From: Bostrychus sinensis
Taxonomy: Eukaryota; Chordata; Actinopteri; Gobiiformes; Eleotridae
Direction of reading: 5' to 3'
NCBI GenBank assembly: GCA_020698575.1
Contig: CM036250.1
Location: 26,053,500 to 26,117,499, forward strand
DNA: 64,000 nucleotides
The translations under genes and the position numbers were made by a program. Below the pieces are notes generated by a model that did not search any database, had not been told where the DNA came from, and saw only the letters and a list, made by a program, of their open reading frames with translations. Positions 25,633-38,800 of this stretch are shown here, piece after piece (positions within the stretch are counted from its first letter, which is position 1; every line of letters begins with the position of its first letter).

Positions 25633-27553
25633 TGCCAGTTAATCACAAGACTAACATGTACACTGAACACTGAAAACCATTCATTTGCAGATTTACAAGC
25701 TATTTAGAATAATCAGTTCTTATTTAGACGGTGGGAGTAGGTTGGATCTCGCAGTATCACAGGAAGAACATGCAGACTCCACACAGGGATCAGTTGTATA
25801 CATTTTACTGTGTAACGATGCTGGTTCTATGCGTACTTATATTTCAATGTCAGCTGTTTTTGCATTTAAGTTCATAAGTTATATCCTTGTAACACCAGAG
25901 TCTTCCCTGCTGAAATGATTGCATGAACAATAGAGTATTATAAAACACTGAGGAGGCAGCTGGTTTACAGACACCTGAAAGGCTGTATTTATTAAAAATT
26001 TTTACATAACAGAGTTGCAGTGTTGTGGTACACCACTAGATGGCTCGAACCCACACAAAATACTTCTTTCCTATGAGTTAACTGGGGTAATGTCTTCAGA
26101 TTTCACCACAGTTTAAAAGATTTCTTCAGGAGCTGTGGGACATTTTTTTCCTTACTTTATAGGAATACAGTGTTTTCATCTTTTCAGTCAATCTTTTGAC
26201 TGAGTGATTTCGGTTGGCATATTGTATTAACTAAAAAAGTGTGACAATATGCATATATTTTGCAACAATCTTCATCTTAATTTGGTTCTGGTTTTGTCTA
26301 GAAGCAGAACAAGTACCCAAAATCTTGACCCAAGTGATTGAACTGTTACTTCACAATCGTATTACTCACTCAAATATGTATCAAAATTTGTATCTAAGTA
26401 TAAAATCTACACTGCTACAGCAAATGCTCCCGTTATTACTACTACTGCTACTCCTCCTACTACTATTTGAGCAAAAGTATCAATAGTTCCTTTCCTCTAT
26501 CTGTTTAGTCTTGGTCCTGGGCTGTGCCTTATAGCGAGCAATCTATAAACATGATTATGTGATTAACAATATATTTTACTTTAACACTTCACTGATCAGA
26601 TATCCACAACTGTGTTTACATACTTTTGCTGCAGACCCTATGAGTCTAACAATATTATACTTGTCTGGCTACTCCTCAAATGCAAGACGCAGATAAAATG
26701 GTGGCAGCGTTTACTGTATTCCAAGCCAAAATAAGCTTGACCTGCAGATGATTGGCTCAGATTGAACTGGAGGGATTATAATGAAAACAAGGTCTTTTGT
26801 TTTTATTCATTCCCTCTGTATAATGATTGGACACAACCAAGAGGTGAAATCTCAGATGTTTAAAATGGGGTTACTTGAGGTACTGCATTTATTTCTGTGT
26901 TGACAGTGTGTGCACAGTCAATGTGGAAAAGCAGACAGGAGATATGACTCAAAACCCACCCCCAAAAGACAATATACATTTACTTGTACTTGTGCAAAAG
27001 TATATATTACATTATCTCACAGAGCAACATGGACATTCTTTTTAACTTGGTCTACATAATCTTTATGCAAATGTTGGTATGAAGTGTGGTGAATCCTGAA
27101 TTTTCTTATCTAAAATAGGGTGTAATAGGGTCTCTACTATCTTTTTAATGACAAGTTTAAAGCTATATTGTGTAAAATGCTGGCCTAATCGGAACAATGC
27201 AGTCAAAAGTATGTAACAAAAATACTTCTAAATACTTTGTAACTCTAGTTGGATTTGTGTTGGGAAGAAAAAAAACAGAAAAAGCACTATAAAAGCCAGT
27301 TACAGTTCCTTAGAGTGGCTGCTGATAATACAGAGCAAGTAATTTTTTCAGAACTGGCTACGTCTGCTTACAGCCCATTCAAAAAATGGAAACAAAATGG
27401 ACAAATATTATTATTAGCCAGACATAAACTCAGTAAGCATAAACAACTACGTAAGCTATGGATTTTTTTTTTGTTCATTAGTGCGTATGGGTCTGTTTTT
27501 ACTTTTTTAATCAAATAAAAAATCTGGAATGATATACAGGTAGTGTTCCTGGG

Positions 27554-27700
27554 AGGGTATAGCTCAGTTGGTAGAACATGCAATGCATATGCAGTGACTA
27601 CAGCTCACTTTGGCAACGTGGGTCTCTACTCTGACATTTTACTGAATGTCTCTCCCTAATCTCTCCCCCATAATGTTCTGTCAGTAATCCACTGTAAAAG
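27554..27700 (+). repeat. tRNA-derived SINE
   Basis: GGGTATAGCTCAGTTGGTAG matches the A box and D-arm of a tRNA head. The body contains TGTCTCTCCCTAATCTCTCC followed by CCCCATAATG. A reverse-oriented copy at 54256-54425 shares both the promoter-like end and the GGGGGAGAGAG body. The A box is clear and the B box is eroded, so it is not a functional tRNA gene. Confidence 0.65.
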
Positions 27701-30700
27701 GCCCAAATAGATCTTCAAAATGGCTATTACCTTTAAGTTTGAGCTGGCAAAAAGGCATCAACTTTTGAGATTTTCATATATTTATACTTTAGGTGTACTG
27801 TAAACAGTTTAGGATATTTTTTCCACTAACCTCATGCTCCCTTCTCTTTACCAAATGTCAGTGTCAGAGCTGCTGCTCAGAACAATAAGGCTCACCATTA
27901 AGGCAGTTTTCTGAATACATTTCCCTGTGTGCAGCTCAGGGCCTCTGCAGACACCACAGGCAGGTTCTGGGTGTATTTTTAAACACACCCCTTTTAGTCT
28001 GGGCCATTACTGTGTGGGACGCTGGCTACTGTCCAATTATATAGATTGAACACAAAGCAGGTCACCTTAAAGGCGTGCCCTGGATACACATGTACACTGA
28101 TGTTAATGGGCTAGTGGTAGTAAACTGACAATAATTACAGAAAAATAAATAAGTAAGAAAAGTGGCTTGTTATAATGGTTTGAAATAGGTTGTTTTCACA
28201 GTGGGCAGGTCTAGATGTCAACATAACTACAGTAATATTTTCTTAGTGGCAAAAAAAGGCTAAACATTGCACTGCACTTTGACATACAGTATGTGTTCAT
28301 TTGTACTTTGTTTTGCATCAAATACTTTCAACGCTCTATTTTAGTAGTATAACACATTAAGACGCCACATATTCTCCCTTCTTTTGTGCATTTACACGGC
28401 AGTTTTATGGTGGAAATAGGAATTTTACTCATTTTACTTTGCCTCCATAGAAGAGGTGGACCATGGGCTAATTAGACAGGCTTTTTTGACAGAATCAAAA
28501 CAAAGTTTGAAAGAAGCCATTTGGACATAGTTTGTGGAAGAAATATTACTGAACTCAGACTCTTTTTTTCTGTGAGTGACCACTCAATGTTATGTTTTTC
28601 TATCCTACAAATCAAAACAGTGGGTCACAAGTTCAGTAAATTTCAGTGTTCAGCTCATTCGAATCCCAAATATTGATGTTAATAATTAAAATGTACATGT
28701 AATTTGGGCAAAAACAATTTGTAGAGTTTAATTTAATTAATTATTGTAACAAGTGGGTACTAATAAAATTACCATAGATAAAATTGGGTCCTGCAATGAG
28801 ACCTGCTGAGACCACTCACAGAATGACTTTTTGTTATTGTTCCTGTGACTGCACTGAGAGGACAAACTGAGCACTGCTGTGGGAGAAGGGCATTTGTGCT
28901 TTCTTTTGAACACACCATCTTTCATTCAGACCTTTATGAGACATCTATACACTAATCATCATTGGATCTATTTCCATAGAAAATCTCTTCATAGACTGAC
29001 CACAGCATGTCACTGGGTGTTATTCTAGACATCAGCTACACACTGCACTTTCATCCACAGTCACCACTGTGAGTGAAGTATTTCTCTAATCAGCCGTTAT
29101 TAGAGATATATATCTACCATCAATGAAAAGCCACCAGCATGATTCTGAGAAACACTCAGGCCCTCCCTAAACATTAGACCGCAATGGAGACATTGTCTGC
29201 AGCCATTATCAGTGTTAGAACAATTGTAGATTCATAATAAATTTGATAGTTCAGTTACTTTGCAGTTCCACGTTTGATGTAGGCCAAGACTAATAAGAGT
29301 AAAAAATTACTTGTAACTTTTTGAGATCAGTATCTTTTCCAAAATCTACAAACATAGCGTTTCAAACATGAAAACATACTCTGAGAACTTGGTACTGTTG
29401 CCAGATGTCTTTTTCTGTCCCTATAACAACTGGATGTTGTTTTGAAATGAAACCATTTAGTCTTTTCTTAGTCTTAGTCAAACAGAGAAAGTTCAAGTCA
29501 GGTCAGCAGTGTGATTCTGTGTACAGCAGCAGTCTGTACAGTCACACAAATGTCTTACTTTCTATACAGAAGATTATGAGAACATTCACAGAAATTACTC
29601 TTTAGAGTACAGGGCCTTACAGTTGTACAGGTCAATGTACTGTAGCTTTGGCAGCTTTGTTCATAACTTTGTTGATAATTTGTTTACAGTGATTCTTGTT
29701 TTTGCAAACCTTGCCAGACTCTATTAAAAGGCAGTATGTTTACGAGCATACCACAAACTTGAAACCCATTCTACCGAGCAACCTTGCAACATTTCAGATC
29801 TGCAAGTACCTCTGAAATTTGCAACATGCACAGATGCCATATGGTTCAGATTGTTTTAAATTGTTTGTTTTTAGTGACATCGGGTGGCAAATTTTCAGAT
29901 GGCAAGTTAACCTCTCAGTTATGTTTCTACAGCATATGAACAGCTATGGTTGCCCTACAGGGACATACTGTTTTTGGCAAATAAACCAAGTGGAAATAGG
30001 TCTACTGAGTGTTTCATAACCACAATTTAAATAATGAATGGCCTACATCTTCACAGAAGATTGTGTGTGTTCAAAATCAACCAAATAACTTAAGGGAGGG
30101 TTCCTGATTCTTGCAGTAGTTTCCAGAACACAATAATTACATCCAGCTAATAATACAGACATAATACAGACAGACAATCTTACTGAAATGTTGCCAATCA
30201 ACACAATTTGTTGCAAAATGCTCCAGCTGTTTTTTTTTTTTATATAGCAGAACTTTTTCCAGCCTTTTGTTGCTTTGCCCCAACTTCTTTTTTAGATGTT
30301 TTGCTATCATCAAATTTAAAATGTGCTAGTATTTTTTCATTAAAGGTAAAATATCTCAGTATCAACAATATGTTGCCTTTGTTTTATTGTGCATAACATA
30401 TGTATATGAGATCAGCATATGATTGCATTTAGTTTTTTGAATTGACATTTACTTCAATAATGAATCAAATGTTTTTTTATTGGACTTGTCTTAAACTACC
30501 TATTACATTTTGATGAGAGATCAACCAGTGTCAATACACAACATCAATACATGCCACAAAAAGTTATCTTCAAAATACCACTAATAAAATCACTTTGGCA
30601 GCTCTGTAATAGTCGGTCTATCACTGATCGGCTCACTTCGTTCCCAAAGACTTTGATTGTGGAGAGTAATTATGTTTGGTCTGTGGGCAGCTGCCAGAGG

Positions 30701-31690
30701 TGATTAACTGGAGAAAAGGACAATTATTCCGTTTTGGAGAGCAGCCTTTTGAGTCAACAACAAAGGATTATACAAGGGTTTATTTATATTCCCAAAGAGC
30801 AACTCATGTTATAATTTCTATTAGAACTGTTGACCAGTTTGCAATGGTGGGTGAAACTATACTTTAAAAGTAATATAACTTAAGTTCATTTTTGGTAAAA
30901 GGAACCTTCAGATTGCATTTACTGCAGTCTAAATCAAAACAATAGTTTCCTGAGTTGCCAGTCACAGTGAGCTCTTTTATCATCTGGTTTTGTAGCTCTG
31001 CTGTTAGCTGTGTCCACAACCTATGCCACAAGCCTATGTGGCAACCAGAGCATGGAGCTCTTTCTGCTTTTCTGATTGGATGATGGATAATCCAAAGGTT
31101 TTAGAAAACAAAAATGTAAACATGAACAACCTGACCGTTGTAAAAAAAATTGTTTTTCAATTGTGAATAAATGAGCTGTACCACTGTTATCTGTAACTAA
31201 TATTTAATTTAAACATGCTTACATAATATCTGGGGACACGTGGGTATTTTTTATGAAGTATTTAAAAAATATACTACACATAGCACCTTTAAGCACAGTT
31301 TTTAGACTTCAATTATTTTTTAATAGGGAAATTTGAGGAAAACATTTGTTAAAAAAAGTGTGTCACCTCACATGCAAGAAGTCCTGGGTTTGATTGTAGT
31401 CACAGTAGCATAGTAACAGTAGAAACAGAAGCAGTAGCAGTTAAAAAAACAAAACAAAAACAACAACAACAACAACAAAAGACTTTAAAAAGTAATTAGA
31501 ACTTAAGTAAATTTACATCCAGTACTTTCTTTACTTTACTTTTACTCAGCAATGGTAGGTGAGTTTTAGTGGCATTATTAGTAGTCATAGTAGTAGTAAT
31601 AGTTGTAGCAGCAGTAGTAGTAATCTTAGTGGTGATAGATCCTGCTGTTTTTAGGCAAACCTTACACTGTATACAACACTTTTACTCACA

Positions 31691-32104
31691 CAGTGGTGGA
31701 AAGTAAATGTTTTCTTTTACTCAAGTCAGTGTATGTTTTTAAAGAATATGAACATTCTGACAAATGTTTACTGCTACTTAGAGTAAGGAAACTGTTACTT
31801 TGACTTAAGTGCTTAACTTTTAGAATCTTTAAATAAGTAAAGGTATTTTGATCTTGGTGGTAAAATTGGTAGTAGCATTAGTAATAGTAATAGTAGTGGT
31901 GGCAGTATTAGTGGCAATTATTAGTACTCACCCTAGAAGCAGTAATAATTGTGGTACAGGTTATTGTACTTTTTATTCAAGTAAACTCAACAATAAGTAC
32001 TTTTTTACCTTTACTCAAGTAATCATTTTACTTTTACATGAGTAATGATATTTTCAAGTAACCATACTTTTACTTGAGTACAGAGTGAAGTACGTCCACC
32101 TCTG
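31691..32104. repeat. MITE-like element, 'cagtggtgga' family, copy 2
   Basis: The left end is CAGTGGTGGAAAGTAAATG and the right end is GTACGTCCACCTCTG, inverted with respect to each other. The interior has TTTTACTCAAGT / ACTTGAGTA motifs and a long TAG/TGG/AGT-rich centre. The surrounding kilobase (about 31480-32600) contains further fragments of the same family. Confidence 0.65.
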
Positions 32105-32861
32105 CTCAAGTTATAATTACTTTACTTCTACTTGAGTGATGTTTTGAAGTACTTGTATTTGTGACATATTTGAGTATTTATTTACATACCTAAGTCTGAG
32201 GCTCATATATTCCCAATGGCTTTGAGCAGAGCACTGTGTTTGTTTGTATTTCCATTTCCCTGTTTTGTCCCGATGGAGCTCAAACTAAATAACAACAAGC
32301 CCTTTAAATCTCTATGGGACCTCCTCCTCTTCCTTCAAACCAATGAGTGGAGCCTCAGAAGCAGTGGATTGTAATGAAGTGTACGTATTTTGTTACTGTG
32401 TTTCAGTGAAATTTGTATTTATCTGTATCTGTAGAGTTTACAGGGGGTACTTTTTACTTTTACTTCATGAACACAATTCTTAATCATGATCCCTCACATT
32501 TAACAGTCAAATCTCTGTCAAATCCTTTTACTTGAAGTACTTTTGAAAGTCAGTACTTTCATGCACTTTTCATGTAATACTTTAACTTTATTTTTGCCCC
32601 TTTATGTGAAATTTAATTCTAAGTTAAACTAAACAAATGATCTTTAGCTCATGTCAAATGCCGGCCAATCTCCTCCATGCCCAAGGACTATTACTGGAAG
32701 TAGCCCCTCCTACTTATGTTTTTTTTTTTTTTCTTTTTTTTTTTTTTGGCCCATCCCACTGTGGAGCAACAGGTCTGGTCCAGTCTGTGTCTGCATCTTT
32801 CAAAGACTTAAATCACTTACATCACTTTAATTAGAGATACTGTAGTTCTGGTTTTAGAACA

Positions 32862-35800
32862 ATGCAAAGAGGAGCCATGTTTTTCAAGACAGCAGTGGAG
32901 AGAGCCAAGAAGCATCCGGGAGTAAGTAAACAACATTTGTATCAAACAATTTTAGCACAGCCTTTACAGCATGTGTGTTTTAAAATCTGTGTCATATTTT
33001 CATGTAGTTAAAACAACAATAAGGTTTCAAATAAGCTAAAACTATCTTCAGCCTGCTTGCAATGCACTTTTGGGTCCTGACCCATCATTGGGAACCCCTG
33101 GATAAGACCAGAGAGAGACAGAAGTGTGTACTCAAAGTCTATACGCAAGAAAAAAACACTTGTATGTGAGTAGAAATAAGGGTAAAGAACAAAATAACTA
33201 ACTGTGTAACTGCTGTATTTAATGAAAAGATGAGCGTTGTAATTGCTACTTCTACTTAAGTATTATTTTAAAATATGTTATAGTGGAAGTGTTATTATTA
33301 TTATTAGTAGAAGTAGTAGTAGAAACTAGTAAAAAAGACACTGCTTTTACTTGAGCACATGCAATTTTACTTTTGACTTCTACTTTTTAGATGTTTAAAA
33401 CTAATAGAATGCCTTTCTTTTCATAACCTATCATTTTAAAGTTAATTTAGAAACGAACTGAAACAGTGTCTTGGTTCTCTGTGCTGTTTTGTTGAGACAT
33501 TTCTAGCTCCCAAAAAATCTAAAAAGTTCTACTGCAGCTCCCCCGAACTATTTTAGAGACACATGAAATGACTCTTTGGTAAAGAAAATGTATTACCAAT
33601 ATCTGGGATCTAGCTAAAGAAATGATGCGTGAGTAAAATGAAAGTTATTAGATCAAATCCTATTCTAATTTAAATAATTAGAGATGAAAACACAATAGAC
33701 ACAGAATATAAAAGTCCTAACCCTAATCTGACAAACCTAAAAGTACTGCAGAAAGTGCTGTGAAACAAAGCCCTAATAAAGTGAGCCATCCCTGTGGGGG
33801 ACAGCAGTATTTTACCATCTGTGAGTGAAACTTAGTGACAGAGCAGAGTGTACGATCCTGTCATCTTCATCATCTTCCTCATCTTCCTCATACTTGTCCC
33901 TGGAGTCGAGCCGCTGCAGGAGGAAACCCCAGAGACACTTTCGTCTGTCTGTCAGTGTCATAGGGACTGATAACAGTCTAGACCAGTCAAAATCTGTACT
34001 CCAGGAAAAATACTGTCACTTTAAAATAATAATACTTAAACCTGTTTTATCTGTTACTTGAAGTAAAACTGGATCATATTATCAGCAGCCATTAGTTCAG
34101 TGCTGGTATTATTGTGGACCAGCCAATGGGAGCTCGATAATAAAGATTACATTTTGTATTTGGGTCTTGTTTTTTCCAGAGCTGATTCTAATTATTATAT
34201 AATATTAGATGATTCAAATTTACTCACTGACTCAGAAAAATCCATCTTGTCAGACTCTCTCTGATTTGTTTGGGTGCACACCAGGGGCAGTTCAGGCCGA
34301 GGGCGGGCCAGTACTGCTGTGAGTGGGCAGGTTTTAGATTTGCTGACATCAACAAGCCTCTCAGTAATACTGTTAACAATGGCTGCTCATCAGTGCAATT
34401 CTAAAAAACTGTATGCTGCAATACATTTACAAAAAGCAAAAACAAGAGCAAAAATCTCTCAAAAAGCATTTTTACTCCATGGTTTTAGCTGGTGCTTCAC
34501 CTCCAAATATTCTGAAAGTTCCTCCTTGTTTTCAGCAGGAGACAGACTGACATACTGATTGAACATTAGCACTCTGTGTGGAGCAGAGTGCAACACATTT
34601 AAATCTGGCTTTTGGCTGGTTATTAAATTATGATTTTCAAGAAAAAATACATGAAAATGCATACTACAGAATCATTTTGATTATAAAAGGACAAAAAAAC
34701 AACAAAACAAAAAACAATCAAACAAACAAATACCTAAAAAAATGAATACTGATAATTATTGAAAGAACTCAAAGTAATTAAAAATGACCTCTAAACCGCA
34801 GTGTCCTTGGATTGAGACTGGACTTGGAGTGTCCTGATATCTTTGGTTTATGGTCTTATAGTTCACTCTGTTCTTGGTCATGGTCAGTCACTTGGTCCAG
34901 ACAACACCACAAATAGGAAAATAGATACAACTGTAAGAGCCACATTCTTTTAAGACTAAAAACTGAAGCTAAACGAAGTTAAGTGTGAAACAAAACCTCT
35001 AATTAGACAGAAGCAGATGGACAGACACAGACAGACTAATGAGTTATTATTAAATATTCAAATGACATATTGTTAAGGAACAACATGAACGTATGGCTCT
35101 GCAGTAAAAATCTTAGTAATTAAATCAAACAGCAAAAAAAGAATATTGAAAACTTTGTTAGGTGTAAAAACTATGCCTGCAAAGATCCCAATCCCACTTT
35201 CCAACAAGAGGATATCATTGCTGCTTTAAAAAGTAAACTGGAAACAACCCAAACCAATGTCATTATACACAATTAAAAGGTTTAGACTAATTTTGATATT
35301 TTTATTACCGTGGGAAAGGTGTAATAGAAAACCATAGTGTAGAAAGTTTAATGGGATTGTTTTATTAATAACTCAAAGGGTGTATTTTTATATTTTTGAC
35401 ACAACATTCACAATGTACTTATGATGAAATCCAGCCAATTACCTCCTGCTCCTGAGTTAAAGTAATGCTGCCTCCTCCACACAGTAAAAGACAGTGGTTA
35501 TTTGCATATTGAGTATTCAGTATCAGACTGTGATGGAGCCTGATGTAATACTCAAACACTGTTACCTACTGTTTCTCCATAAGATTATTATTATCACCAC
35601 AGACCTGATGCAACCCCAGTCACTGCCATTCTCAAGAATAACTTTTAGACCTGCATGGTTTAAAAAACTCCAGGTGCAATCCATGGACTCATAAGGTCTA
35701 TAGGTCATGATATTTTATTGTGCAGAAGATCCATTTAATAAAGAATCAATTTGTGTTCTGATTGGTTTGTATTTTTTTTTGTCTGGTAAAATGGAAATGC

Positions 35801-38800
35801 AATCTCAAATGTCCTTGCTTACTGGTCTGAACGGTCCATAATTACTTTCTCGTGCTTTGATCTCCAGCTGGTGCCTCAGATCTTCTTCATTTGTTTGGGG
35901 ATGGGCGGAGCTTTTGTCTATCTCATCCGGTTGGCAAAAGGACCCCATGTGACGTAAGCACACTTTGAAGTACAACCAACACAACAAACACGTCCAACAT
36001 TTAAACAATTAGACTCTTCTTGTTTTGTCCTGGTTTGGTCTTGGGTTTATGTCCTAAGGTTAACCCTGCTTTAGCTTTTGGTCTTAAAAATAGTATTAAA
36101 GGAGATATATTATGCTTGTATTTATATTTTTAACCAATCTTGATCACATCTAGAAGAGCACTGCATATTTTACAACCTTTAAAAACATTGTGACTAAAAT
36201 AGAAATTTTCCCATAATTACTTTACTACTGCCATAAAAAACAAGTGAAGAGACCAGCAGAGGGCAGCAGAGGGCAACAGAGTACATAGCTGTTACAGTCT
36301 TTAACACAGAAAAAGGGCTGTTTATTTCCTTACACTTTTTTTATGTTTTTTTATAAAATGAAAAATGTGAGGAATCAGTGAAATGGACCTGTGCACTATT
36401 TTTTTTATTATTTATTTATTTATTTATTTTTTGGATAAATAAATGAGAGCGGACTGGATATAGAGGGCTTGTTGATTGGTCAGTGGTTCCTGAAGTGGGC
36501 GAGGGTTTGTGGAACTGAGCATTTTGAGTGCTCAAAAACTCAGCACCAGTGATTACTTAACCCTTTTAACCATTTGAATCATATTTGATACATGTTTTTC
36601 TGAGAGCTCTGCATAACCTACCTAATCAAAGCGTTCTTTAAAAACCTGTTGAATACAATTGAAAACATGTCCTCTGCCCCCTGGTGGATGTACTGATCCT
36701 CTGCAGTCAATAGCAGACTAAAGGGAGCCCCTCTCAAAATGGCTTCAGCGCATGATTATCTTCTATTTTTGGGGAGGAACATTTTACAAAGGTTATTACA
36801 TAAGCTATAAGTGACCATGGATTCATAACTTTTTTTCCTCCCATTATCTCGTTATATTGACTTAATTCTTTTTTTTCCTGAGTTAACAACATAATTTTCT
36901 CTTTATAATGAGAAAACAAGGTTTGTTTTCCAGAGATAATAGCTTACGGCTTGTTTTCTCATTATAACAAGAAAATTAAGTCGTTATCTCGGGAAAGTTA
37001 TCTCACAAAAATGAAGGGATTAAGTCGATATAAAGAGATAATGGGAGAAAAAAAAGTTATGAATCCATGCCCACTTCTGGCTTCAGTAGGTTAAGGTAGG
37101 AATTGCATAAATATTTCTTATGATTCTTCAAGAGGACTACTTACTTTATAAAAGCAGCCTATAATGACCTATGAGGTTTCAGAAAACGTGTTGAAAAAGT
37201 GTGTATCAAATGTGATACAGCAGGTATTGATGTTAATAATGATGTTTTACGTTTGTCATTGTATTGCACTGTCCATAATTATGTCCAAAATGTAAAAGTT
37301 ATCTCTTACATATATTTGTGCTAAACTGGACTAATTAAAAATTAAAATTCCATCTTTAATAATTTAATAATTAATCCCATTTGGGTGCAGCAGCACACCA
37401 ACCAAGTAAACATCCTGATGCTCTCTCTGATGTCAGACAGGGTGGTAATTTTTTATCATGAGGTACTTGCCAGAGATTTATTACCTATTTTGTTGACCTA
37501 ACTGCAAAATAAAAGGTATTAAAAAGATCCTGAGAGGAGTGAACAGACACACCAACAGAAGTCAAATGCATTAAACATTATTGTTTTTGTGCTAAAAAAA
37601 ATTCTGTATCACATAAACTTGCAATAAATTCCTAATGTATCATATGTGATACAAAAAATCAAAATGTTACATATTGATAATCACATTTAAAAAAAATATT
37701 TTTGGCATATTATCTCATAGTTTAGGCTTTACAGGGTTCAACAAGCATGAATGAAGCAAAACACAACTCCAGGTATGTTTTTGATGAGGGAACAACATTT
37801 CAGCATTTTCATGGGCGAAATAGAGGAAAAGTGGATTTTAAAAGTAATTTAATCTAGACCATAAAGTAGGAAAACTAATAAAAACTGGGAAATGTGGTCA
37901 CAAATCTCAGCTCACGTCTAACTGATAACAAATTGTTTAAAACCTGCGTGGTCTTGTTTTCCCAGTGTTAGACATCTGTTTAGTATTTTTCCTCATTATT
38001 TAAATCATTTCTGCTTAGTAGCCTCCTGTCGACAGTGCACTGGATAAAGACCACCTGCAGAAACACCTCACGAACCAATTAACTTAAGTGTAATTAAAAA
38101 TATGTTCTGTCGAGCAGATACTTTAATGAGGAGTAAAAAGACAGATAACAGAGTTGTTTATTTTTAGTGATGACTGTTGGCAGTGGGGCTCACGTCGCCT
38201 GCTAATTTACAAGCTGTTGACTCTTAATCATGACTTCATGAATCCACTGCCATTGTCTATTGTCTTGACTCTATATTAGGGAACTATCTTCACAGCAATT
38301 TGGTGTTGTGCATATTTTGGTACCCCAGTTACAATGTGTATCAAATGCTACTGGAGCATATACAGTTTGGATTAAAATTAGATTTAGCCCTGCTTTGATA
38401 GGGCTGATGGTTGGTCTTAGTCCTAGTTTACTACTAAAACCTTAGTCCTGGTGTTGTGAAAATCTTGGTACCCCATTTATAATGTATCAACAGCTACTAT
38501 AGCATATGTTTATCTAAAGTAGATGCAGTTTAAAGCAATTGGCTATTTGTTGATATTAAAGGAAGAGACAAAAGCATTACACCCCCATCGTTCTTCCTCT
38601 TCCCTCTTGGGCTGTTCCCTTCAGGAGTCCCCACCATGAATCATCTGCCTCGCTCTAATCCTATCCTCTGCATCTTCTTCTCTCAGAGCAGCTAACTTCA
38701 TGTCCTCTTTCACTACATTCATAAATCTCCTCTTAGGTCTTCCTTTAGGCCTCTGTCTAGCAGCTCTAACTTTAGCATCCTTCTACCAACATCCCTCATT

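Larger units (their letters stand above)
25633..32861. other. Intergenic region between actr5 and ndufa4l2, site of the two-block junction
   Basis: No coding exon is recognised. The interval is AT-rich and contains a tRNA-derived SINE (27554-27700) and TAG/AGT-rich MITE relics (31480-32600). From 27.7 to 31.4 kb I see only unassignable AT-rich DNA, with a single CACGTG at 31237-31242. Confidence 0.5.

Noticed and set aside
27554..27640. Functional tRNA gene
   Set aside because: The A box is present but the B box and acceptor pairing are eroded, and the same body repeats elsewhere, as in a SINE.
25398..32861. Small gene between actr5 and ndufa4l2
   Set aside because: Only short AT-rich frames occur, without splice-consistent partners or recognisable motifs.
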